Of a stretch of DNA of 64,000 nt, positions 26,701-38,700 are shown in pieces. Where the stretch lies: contig OY720639.1 in the NCBI GenBank assembly GCA_963169105.1, positions 55,161,848 through 55,225,847 of the forward strand. Direction: 5' to 3'. Origin of the DNA: Ceriagrion tenellum (taxonomy: Eukaryota; Arthropoda; Insecta; Odonata; Coenagrionidae). Made by a program: the position numbers and the translations under genes. The notes under the pieces are model-generated. The model saw only the letters and a program-made list of their open reading frames with translations. It was not told the origin of the DNA and ran no database searches. Positions within the stretch are counted from its first letter, which is position 1, and each line of letters opens with the position of its first letter.

Positions 26701-29700
26701 AATAATCTCATTGATGTTTACTTTTACATTTAATCTCGTTGAATTACATATTTCTATCCTTGCTTTGGCAAAAACAAATTAAAAACGGAACTGCAAATTA
26801 TGTATTCGAGGGACGATTTCAAGGAGGTGACAAATGTGACTGGCCTTATAAGTTTCTTCATTGAAAACAGTTTAAATGAATCTTTTGGTGGAGTGATAAA
26901 AATATTGAAGTTAGTTGTCACAATTCCAATATCAGCCTCAGAATCGAAAAGATGTTTCTCTGCTTTGCAAAGAATAAAGACTTTCCTACGAAGCACTATG
27001 GATGGAGAGAGGTTGTCTGCACTTGCAATGTAGTCCATCGAAAAGAAGATGGTCGATCACATGGAAGACTTCAACGAAAAAGTGATTGACAAATTCGCGG
27101 CCAAAAAGGAGAGAAGGATGGATTTCTTGTATAGACATTCGGCGGCAGTCTTGCCATAAACATCATACCTGAACAAAACTATTTAAGTTAATTGACTTAT
27201 TTCCATATAATTATTTTCCATTTTTAAACAAATGATGGCAATGGAATTACAGCGTAGTTCTGTCTCCGCAGGTCGTTTTACACGAGTCACTTAATTGCGC
27301 AGTTTGATGCACAGAAATTGCGAGAACATGGGAACGGAAATGGAGCAGGAGCTATTTTCCCATCGGTCGCCTGGGCATTTGCGCATGCATTCTAGCAATT
27401 CACCGCTTTTTTCACGCAATTTTCAGTGCAAATCCGTACATACATCAGATGTGCAATAAAGTGCCTCGTGTAAGACGGCCTTAATAATGTGAACGGGGAA
27501 ATATGAAGCGGACGTTTAAAAAAAATATTTATCGTCATATTTTGACCGCTTTTGACTGCGGTTATTCTGAATGATCCTGCACTCATGTAAGCAAAGGCTA
27601 TATCCCAGCAACGCCCACCATTTGCAACCGTATCCACGGCTATTTACGAAAAAATTATACGATTTTTGACGTGAACACCCTGTATTTTTAGCCACGCACC
27701 GCTACTGTTCACGACGAAGTCTATCACTTTCTCAGTTATAAATAAAGAATAATTGTCAAGTGAACGCAACTGAATTGTTTCACTGATTCTTGTTCATTTT
27801 TAGTTATTTTCAAAAGAGGCCTTTCAAAACCTTTCCCTGTATTTTTTTCTAAATTGCCGGATTTTGCAGTTTTTCTGGCTAAAATTGAAAATGAATGAGA
27901 AACAAGTACTTTGTTATGATTCCAAACTTTATTTAAAGCAACACAACCTAGGTTTCGGCATATCATGCCAACATCTCGAATTCACCTCTCCTTTACAGCA
28001 CACTACCATATCCCTACGACTCTCAACCTTGTTTCCTTTAACCTTAAACTCCTCATGTCTTTTATCCTAATGGTAGTCTAAAACATTGCGCAAAATGATG
28101 CGACAATGTTTCAAACCCTGACTCCAGTTAATTTCGATCTAATGGTCATATGTCAAATATGATACCTATTCGTGATAAGGAGAAACCTCTCTTTCCTTGC
28201 AAAATTTGTCTACATCAGTACCTATTTCCGTTTCTTAACGCTTATTATTTTCACCCGTATTTAGATTTTATGGTTGTCTAGAACCGTATAATTCCTTAAC
28301 CAATCATTACGAAGGACCAAATACATTTTCCTTAAATTCGCGGCGCTGAACCACGGCGCGATGAAGCAACAAAAACGGATTCGAGAATATTTCACGGCGT
28401 AATGAAAGCAGATTTATTACGCGTACCATGCTAGGATTATGGAATTTCCTTTTTTAAGAGGAAAATAAATATTTTCGGTCCATCTATTGTACAAATAATA
28501 AAAATGGCTAGTATAATGATCTGCATCACGCGCGCGTCGGCATACAAAATGCTCCAGAAGGTTAAGAGGGCGGTGTTTCGTATGCGCCGGGCGGCAATTT
28601 TTAAATTAAATTTGACGCGACTAATAACATGCATATTTCATGACGCAATGAATTTTCAAATAAATAACCACAAGTAGGTGCAACCGCGTCGAAATGATTA
28701 GTTCTGAGGTGATATTTCGGACGAATTTACGACGACGAAGAGTTTACTGCGCCTTAGAGCGTGTTCCACCCGCACATCCTGATTCGAATTCGATCGAATC
28801 TTTTTTTGTCAGGATTTGATTGAATCTCGATTCCATGGATTCGATAAGATTTGATCGATTTCTTCGAATCCTGACCAAATCACTAGTTCCTTCCTCATTA
28901 GCTTATTTAATTTTATACCTCTTGTCAATATTTCCTCCTAAGCAGTTCCAAAATATTGTTCTTAGTATTTTATTTATTTTTTATTACAGTTCCATATAAA
29001 TGTTCTTGGTATTAGTTCTTTCAAGACGCTAGAGTGTAAAAAGTTCTCTCTGAAAATAATATTCCACGAGAAATATGCATGAGTCGAGAAAGCATGTATT
29101 AGTGAAGACGATTGATTATAAACGACAAAAATTTTATCCAAAGACAAAATAGCACCAGGCATAGATTTGGGATCTTCTGAGTACTTGAACGCAAGGTTAT
29201 TCGCAGATGACCAAGTTATTATACCAGGTAGTGACGATAATTTTTAAATGGCACTTCACAAATTACACACGTTGAGTGGCATGTCTAATATGATTATATC
29301 GCGAGTTAAAACAAAAAGTATAGCATTGTTAGAAAGCCCGAAAAGAACAAAAATTGAATGAGAAGATCAAGCTCTGGAATAGGTGTCCCATTTTCTGTAT
29401 TTGGGATGCGATTTTACATACGACGAGAACAAAGATATCACGAATAAAATTAACATTTTCCGGAGGATGTGTGGGGAAATATGACGAGACTTAAATGACA
29501 AAACCCGGAAAGAAACCCAGATTAAATGTTATCAAGTAATTGTAGTTCCCCCTGTGTTGTATGGCACAGAATGTTGGTCAGCAAAAGTACAAGAAATTTG
29601 GCAAATGTCATCGTTATCACGTCATGACTCATGAGAGATGAAATTATTTCGAGTTGTGAAGGGTTGTGCAAGGTTAGGGAAAATAAGAAACACATCCATA

Positions 29701-32700
29701 AGAGACCACCTAGGGGCTCAGCTTATAACAGATAGGTTAGTAGAATACAAAAATAGGTGAAGAGAGCATGTGCTTCGAATGCCTAATGTAAGATATCCTA
29801 AGTAGACAGAAGTGTATCCTCTAAAACAATTTTTATCATACACGGCCCGGATTTCACTAAGATTACATCGACGACCCTCCTTTTAATAATGTCTCTCTGC
29901 AACCCCTAACCTTTCCTACCCCTCCTACCTTATTGTCTCCTCACCTGACATGAATATATACAATATAAATTTGAAAGTCTGTAAAAGTGTTAACCTGAAG
30001 ATGACGCGTTGTTGGTCGAAAACTACATCGAGATGAAATGAAAATTTTTTGTGTGGAGCCTAAAAGCTTCTAGTGCTAACCATATTGAAACGAGTACTTA
30101 GTACTTGTCTACAATTATTTGATTTGTCTCACTGCTTTACTGTTTCGTCAGGTCCAATTGTTTGTATAATATTTATTATTTGTTGTGATAGCAACGTGAT
30201 GTGTGGGGTGTGGAGAGCAGAACTGACATTTGGGAGGGAGGGCAAGGATTAGAGTGAGGGGAAGGATAGATTAAGGGCTTGTGAGGTGGGAAAGGTCATT
30301 ATTCAGCGAAGAAATGTAGTCAGTAAAGAGTAGGAATGGTTGCGGAAGAAGTAGCTCATTACAAGGATTTCTTGACTGTCTTCAACGAAATGACGCCTGA
30401 TGTTGTCAAGATTATTCTAAAAGTTTCTGTTTCCCATTCCCCGATGACAAGTTCACTCAACCAGTGTATATTTCTTAAAAAATTCTCCTTCCTGTATAAC
30501 GTTACGCATTATAAGTTTATGGTCCAGCGTTGTTCAATAGCGGTGACTATTAAACCAGCCCATTGTTTTTGCCAAAGGTTGATGAGTGTGATTAGAATGA
30601 GATTTAGGAGCTCTCGAAGGCAGTGAAAGTGGGAACGGAAAATGGAGAAAGTTGAGAGTTTATCCGCGAGAGGGATGAGAGTGGCGCGGCAGTAGGCGGG
30701 CTTTGAGGGAAAGAGGTAAACCTTTTTAATGGAAGAAGCGAAAGGCCTCGTGGAGGTTTCTTTAGAAATGGAAAGTGGGGATAGGTGGCTATGGAACAGG
30801 GCTCGTTGGGAGGATGGGTGTGTAATTTGGCTCCTGAAGAGGGGAAGAGGTTAATGGGATTGGTCTAATGAGAAATACACTCCGAGGAGTGGGAGAATGG
30901 GCCGTTATCCTCCTCCCCCCCCTCCACCCTAAAACCGACCACAAACCCCGATTCTCTCTCTCTCCCTCTCTCTCTGTCTGTCTCCCGCTCTCTCTCTCTC
31001 TCTCCTTTAATTCCACTCGAAAATTGTTTCTCCGGGGAGACATCAGGGGTCTGTCTTCAGTTATGCTTAATTGTATCGTTCCATATAGACTTAAGACTGA
31101 GGTTTCAAAATGTCCGACATTTTGAAACGTTCTGGGATGGAGGCAGGGATTTAACGGAATGCATTTGCCAAAAATCCTCGAGAGTATCCTGAAATATTTT
31201 TAAAGTTAATTATCATTCAACATGCCCATTAATCATATTGATAGTTAATATTCATTAACATCTATCCGCTCCCCTGTGATACCAGCCATTGAAAAGAGAA
31301 AGGAATCGGGGTAAGGATCTCGAAGAGGGAAAGGACTGGAATGGTAAATGAAAGCGTTTAAAAGCGTAATTGTAACAGAATTAAAAAAATTGAAAAAAGA
31401 ATTGAAAACGTTGTATCATCCTTGCTTGAATCTATTGCTGAAAATGAACTCAAAAATAACGATTTCGGATGAGACTTTCGAAGTTTATTTTATTGTCTAG
31501 CCAATATTAATTCTCTCCATCATGCCGCTCTGCTTTAAGGATGTTGGAGCGCGAATCGTGAGTCGTTGAGTGTGCACTTTAATAGCTTTTCAAGCCAGAA
31601 AAATATTTTCTTGGATTAAACTTCAATTACGTGCATCTATTTATACTTTGAAAAAACCAAGCATGTTGAAATGAAATGATGTGGTAAATATGTATTTAAA
31701 ATTTCGTCTCAGTTAAAGCATTGCTATGACTTGGATTTAAGGCGTGGAATTCGAAATTTAATCGAAAATCGTTTGTGAATACGTGTTTTTTACGGCGTGA
31801 TACCTTCACATTTCATAGGACTTAATAGAAAGTCTGTACGTATGCCATAGAATTATTTCAAAATCTGTGTCAAGGGCAATAAGGCAACGTTTTAACATAG
31901 CATTGAACTACTTTGAAACTTGATCGGTAACTTGCAATTTTTTTCGTTTTTATCTTTGCATATTAATAATAGGTACACATATGTGAAACTTCTCACAAAT
32001 TTGTACATAAACGAAAATCGCTCCCACCACCTCAAAGTGCAGTGGCGTGAGCGCAGCGTTTGAAACAAATGATAAGCAACTACTCCTTTATTTTGCAAAG
32101 TGATCAGGGCACTGAAACAAATGGAAACCTCCCTATAGTTCGATACCTTTCATGGCATCGCTCTGCCGACGCGTTATTTTCGGACTAACCCAAATAAAAA
32201 AGAGGAATGGAAGATGATTAGTGTACCTATTTGAAATAACTTACAAATTTCGACAATCATTTCATCAACCAAGCTAATGATAAAAAACTGAAACACTTTC
32301 TACCTGTGGAAACACGTAATAAGGACACTCACAAAAAATTGCCGGGCTGTTTCGACGCTCAATTCGTCTCTCTACTGCCAATGAAGACGAGTTGATCTTT
32401 TCGTGAGTGTTCTTTTTACGTTTTGCCTTGTGTAGTAACTGTATAAGGCTTTTTATTATTTGCTTGTGTGTGTACTAGAGATGGGCAAATTCGTTCTTTT
32501 CAAGGATTCGATCTTTATGATTCAAGTCACTTGGATGATTCCATCATCTGAGTCGATCATTTCGATCTCGTTCACGTTGAGTCTATTGAACTGAAAACTG
32601 GTAAAATGAAAATGGATTATTTCAGCATGTGAATTATAGTGGTTTTCCAGAGCAGAATCTCAAATGTCTATCTTTGAGGAATAATCACACGAAGAGATAG

Positions 32701-35700
32701 ACCATTATCCTAATGCATTTAAAAATTTTGTCTGTACTTCATTCCCCTCATAACTAACGCCATTTTTTTAAAGAAGGAACTTATTATTCCCAAGGTGCCG
32801 TCCTAATAGTTGATTCATGTTGGTATACAATACAGTTAGGAATTCTTATTTATGGATGGAACATGAATTACTCCCAAGCTATCTTTTTCTTTACTATTGC
32901 TTGAGGTTAACACTGCCATTGTTCACTGTTAACCCACTCCTGTTAAAGTATAACCTTGAGTATTTTTTCACTTCACCTTTTAAGTGATATAAAGTTTTGA
33001 ATTCCTTTCTGTTATATAAGTGACAGGGCATTATACTTTCATTCGACCAGAAAAAATAAAATCAGGGTCAAACAGAGCCATGTATGTACATTTATTCACA
33101 ACCCCAGAGGAACAATGAGAATTATATTATGAATAAGTACCTAATAGTTTTCATTTTAATACCGTCATGTAATACACAAAAGCCATTTCATAATATTTGT
33201 AAACTGGAGTTGATGAATCAGTTCTAGGATACATTATATCAACTATCGTGTTTAATTTCTAAATCAATATCAGAGTACCTTCGAATGGTACGCAAACCAT
33301 TCTTCTAAGCTGAACTTCCCTGCCTGAATGACATATGTGACGACTGGGCGTTGAAAGACGCAATTGTAATCCGGTTTTATGCAATCTTAGCAAGTAATTC
33401 TAATATTCTTGCTAGTAAGTACACATATAGCCACCAGCGGAAGTAGGAATGGTTGGTGATGGACTTGATTTAACGTATACACCAGACTAAAGTGGAAATG
33501 GGAATGATTGATGATCGAGATCGACTTGTTTTCTCGTAATCAATCTGAGCCATTTGAGTCACCAGGTGATTCGATCATTTTGAACGAATCAATCATGAAC
33601 GACCTATCACTAGTGTGTACATATAATTTTAGTCAATACTTTCATGACTTATTCTCATGATCTTATCTACCGTTGAATATTGGAGTTCGTGAGATATTAA
33701 TAACTTCGTCAGAGAATAAATTGGTTTTGAATTTACATAAAACATTATGTCGACTTAATTTAAAATCGACGGCCTGAAAGCGATTCCCATGCCAGTTGTT
33801 GCAAGAGGTGAGTAACACTTGACGAGACTATCATTACGGCCTCTCACGTGTCTTGCTGATTTTCCCTGCACGCATTCTAACTCATGAGGATCTCAAATGC
33901 TGGCAGTGTATGCCAGTTGGGGTCTAACAAGAGAGATTCATCTGATAATTGTCGTAAAACACGTTGCCGATGATTAACCACTCACTCAAGTTAAATCCAG
34001 TGCGCAGGCGACTGCCACCAAGTTTCGCTACCTCTAAAAAGCCGTGCGGACGAAGGCTTCGTGCCGTTCTCCGCGTCTCCCTTTCCGTACCATCAGGAAA
34101 TAGACGTCACGCTCCTCGCACGTCATTTATGGATGGTGTGTTAAGGGGATTTCCGTTGAAAGGGTTCTAGGATGAGGGCCGGGAAGGATAAGGGAAGAAG
34201 GAAAAGTAGAAGGCTTTCCTGAGGGAATGTGCTCCTCAATTATTCACCGAACTTGGGGGCTGGAAAAAAATTAAAAGTTGGAAGGTTTTCCTCTTCTACT
34301 TCGAGACATCTCCAGTGGGAAAGGCACTCTGGACAACTTGTCGCTTTTTCTCGTGAAATGTCGTTTGACGGCCTAGGGAAACGGAGTGACGTCCCCTATC
34401 ACCCATGAAGAAAGTAGCCGTTTGGTTATTTAGGAAGGCGACGGACAACTGAGGTCATTCGTGCCTTTAAGGATAGTGGGGCAAGTTTTAGAACACGGTG
34501 ACCAACCTAGGACTAGACTAGATCAAGCGTTAAATGTAGAGAATTATGGTGGTTCCTGTCTTTGACGGTCAAAACCTATACCAAACTCCAACGCATTATT
34601 TATTTGGTTTTAAAAATAACCCTGCTTTCGGTGAAGACATCCATTACCCATTGAGAACTAAAATTAAGATACAAAATATTCACATTTTTCTGCGAATGTA
34701 TTTTTATGGAGCAATTTTTTCCAGCTATTGGAGCCGATTAGAGCGCTATTCTTACGGAATCACCGCATCTTGTCCTTGATTATTACAGTACCTGTCTTAA
34801 AACTCTTTAGTAATACTTTTATTCAACACCATAGGAGTTGCTGTGAAAGCTTCCGCGGAGTGATCTTGAACCATGATGGCTTTCGGGATAGCTTCCGCGT
34901 TGTCATTTTGTGACGGCAGTTTCTTCGACACTTCGACCTGAAAAGCGAGCTGGAACGCTCGCGAAACTGTCGTCACAAAATGACACAACGTGGAAGCTAT
35001 CCCAAAAGCCATCATGATTCAGCCTTTGGAGTTGTTCCTCAATATAAACATTTTCCACGAAAACGGTATTGACATTTAGATGTAAAAATACTCTTTTCCC
35101 CCGTGTTTCACCCAGGTTTTTCGTCGTATTTAACACTAAATTTTTTCGAGCTAAATTAGTGATAAAAATATCGTGGAAAGGTAACATTTTTGCTTGTATC
35201 AGATACAGGACACTCTTTTCCAGAATATGAATTAAATGACATTTGAGTAACTTTACCGTGGAAGCACTTCAAGAGCTGAAGTCACTACGCCAGAAAGAAA
35301 AAGTCATCTGGCCACTGGGGTTTACAGTTACGCTGTTGCCTCCTAGTTGATTTAAAAAACTTTGCATCGTTCGGCACTCATCATTTGCACAAACATTCAT
35401 CGGCGAAGCGGATGCAGTTTATATCAGGAAGAAAAAATCGCAAACTATGACAGAAAATGGACCATTTTCGAAAGAGCATTTCGCGATAATGGGGTGATCC
35501 TGGAAAGCCATGTATTCGTCAACATGGTTTTTATAGAGGGAAAAGCCCCCAGTGGAAGACCCAGGAATAAGTGGAAAGTCGTGATACTTGAGAAATCAGC
35601 GTATAAATGTATGTACCTTCCTGCTATTTGTTATCTTGATGCTTAAAAATCTTCAGTATTTTCATAAATATTTTAGCAAAGAGGACAAATACGATTTACT

Positions 35701-38700
35701 ATTTATAAAGCATATAACCGCATGTTAATTGCAATTTTTAGGTGATAAAATAATACATCGGCAATAGTTTACTTCCTTAGTGCATGTCTTAATATTGAAA
35801 ATACATAGTAACATCTACATCTTTTACCCATAAAAGCCTCAAATACTTCGATGAAATGAACTATATTACAAGAAACTTCAAGGATGCCTCTTTTGCCTTT
35901 GTTGAATAAAATCTCATTTTTTCCCACATTATCGCAATCCAGACTACGATGCGATAAGGTACCTTGACCTCACAAACTCGGAGGTCAGATGTGATTTCCT
36001 TGACGAGAATATCGTCGTGTGTGAGATAGCAGATCAGGTGGAATCGCTATCTATTCAGTTAAGCCCCTTACAGATAGCCTCAAAATCGTATTAAATTCCG
36101 CCTAGCTAACCTGAGAATTGTCTGTGAAAGCCAATCGCCAATGATTCAATCTCCGGTCCCTGTGAATTTCCTAATGATCCATACTGGAATTTCTCCTCTG
36201 CCCTCTGCCCTGTGTCCTTCGCATACCTTGATAAGGATTCTCCGAGTTTCTTCCCATCGATGTTAGTCCTCGTCATTGAGGTAGCTGGAGAAGGCATTGC
36301 GTCATTAAACTGCTACCTGACATCCGAAATAACAACCATATTGGTTATCCCTGCTCTTTCTTACTTTCCCTTAAATGGCACGAAGGAATGTACGAATTAG
36401 CGGATATATAGCGAGAATATCCACTATCTGTTTCATATTTAAGGTGAGTAACTCTGGAAACAGGTATTAGCTACTAAGTGATATGGATTCTACTAGATTT
36501 TACTATAGTTTTCTCCGGGAATGTGGACGAATAATAATTTAAATAGGTAAATAAAAGGATACATGTAAGGAGAATGCATATGAAAGAAGTAAGGGCGTGC
36601 TGATTTCTAGTTAGTGATCGATGGAAAACTTCTTAAAGTTTCAAAATTTCGTCAGCCCGTTAGCGATAAAGGAAATTCGGGGTTAACGAATATGGCGGAC
36701 CGACCACGCCCACGTTACAGCATTTAGCATTGGCCGCAGTAGCAATCGCTCTCTCTATCTTCCTCAATGGTCCCTGTCGTGTCTACGTCCGTTTTCTAGT
36801 GCGTAATCAAGGGAATGTCATGAGTTTACAGTGTTTCTCCATTCATATAATAGCTTTAGGCGATATGGGGACTGAATGGGATTGTCCATTCCCCATTGAC
36901 TGGCGGATATTTCAAGAGGCTCAGTGTGTCAATTAAGACAGAATGATTCTACCTCTTCCCACGATTCAGAGTATTGTTTCTCGTATATACATCAAGGTTT
37001 CCTTCCAAATTTAGTTTCATTCGTTAATATGATCGCGTGTGGGGACTGACATGGATGGATGTTTCTGTATCGTATGTCCAACTAATGGCTTGAATTGAAG
37101 ATCTCGAAAAGCCAATGAGTGGATGTACAGTGTATACTATGCATGCAGTGTTTATCCAATTGGCCATTGTCCTATTCCATTACTCGGCAGGTCGGTGTAA
37201 TAACTCAAGTTTTCTTCAACGCCTCCCCTTTTTGCTCATTTCCAGGGTGCTGGGTCATGTCTGGCCGTTGACTGGAACTCCAGGGCTGGCCACTTTTATC
37301 TCTGGACTCGCGGCCGCATTCGCAGCTCTCCTCATTCAACTAGAGGTTCTCGTGGAGATGATGTCCATAGGTGAGTTCGACGGTCGAATACGGTCAATGG
37401 GATTGCTGGAGGGGTGAATAGGCCACTTACCGACTCTTGGACCTTTTTTGGAGGGGAAGCAAGGCGGTTAAATTAAATGAGGGAGGCATGACGCTCATGG
37501 GCAAAGCTGAAAGGCACAGAAGTTACATGATGACTAGGAGTGAGCCGATGGCCAAATTTTTTAATAGCACGATAGATATTTCATGGATAGCTTTGAAGAA
37601 ATGTAAGTGTGATATTCCAGGAGAGAAAAAATTCTACACGAGAGTCCTTAATGATTAATATAATTGATCAGCGCAAAATAGCTGTATGAAAATTATGAAT
37701 GTCTTCATATTTCTGTAAATATCAACTTGTATACTAAAAGGCAAGTTATTCTGCTTTGTTTGGATAAAATGTTTCCCTTTTCCTCGCATGAGAAGTCATT
37801 ATCAATTTTCTGCGTTGAAAAAACTTTCCTCGATTACAAAATTCTAATGGTGTAGTCAAAGTATGTGTGGCTACTTCTCTAGCACACTCATATGCCTACG
37901 TTTTCAGTAAATAAGAGGGTATACGATATTCAATCCGGAAACATGCTACTGTGTGTTGCAGAAGTCTAGAATGTGAAAATTGTATCGCATTCTGCTATTC
38001 CCATGCCAATAACCTTTAATTGAATATCGGAAAGTGTTTTAATCGAATTTTATTAATCGATCCAGCCCTGATAATAAACCCTCTCAGCTCCTGATCATTT
38101 GTCCATCATTGACTTCAGGCACTCTGCTGGCTTACACGCTCGTTTCGACTTGCGTGCTCATCCTCCGCTACCAGCCGCACACGACCAACCTTGTGGAGCT
38201 GCTTCCTGAGTCCCTGCGCACACCGATCCGGGGCTCGCCCACTAAAGAGCACGTGGCGCAGATGGCCAACGGTGCAGCTGCGGGCGCGGGGCCCATGTAC
38301 GGCGACCAGCTGAGGCCGGACGACTTGAGGGACGCACTCGGCAGGCAGATGGGACAGCCTGACTACGCGAACGCCAACAACGTGAGTGGGAATTCTTCCT
38401 CCCATCATCTGCTAAATTTTAGCTTGAGGATTGAAGGTAGCAATGATGGTGGTGCTGTTTGTACCAACTGTGATAATGTATGTATATTTGACTTTTGATA
38501 TATCGGACACTATGTGATAATATTAACTGATTTTATGTGAAATAGCTTGTTGTATGTTTGCTTTATTTGTTTATTTATTTGTTCCTCGTTTAGCACATAC
38601 ATGTAAAGGTAAATATTCAAAAATTTAAAAACGATGGACAAAGGTTCCCCTTAGGATAGATAACATCTTGTTTGGGGTAAACCCACTCCTCTTTTTCTAA

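Noticed and set aside
30789..31125. ORFs on both strands around the CT repeat
   Set aside because: They are generated by the CT/GA microsatellite (Ser-Leu and Arg-Glu repeats).
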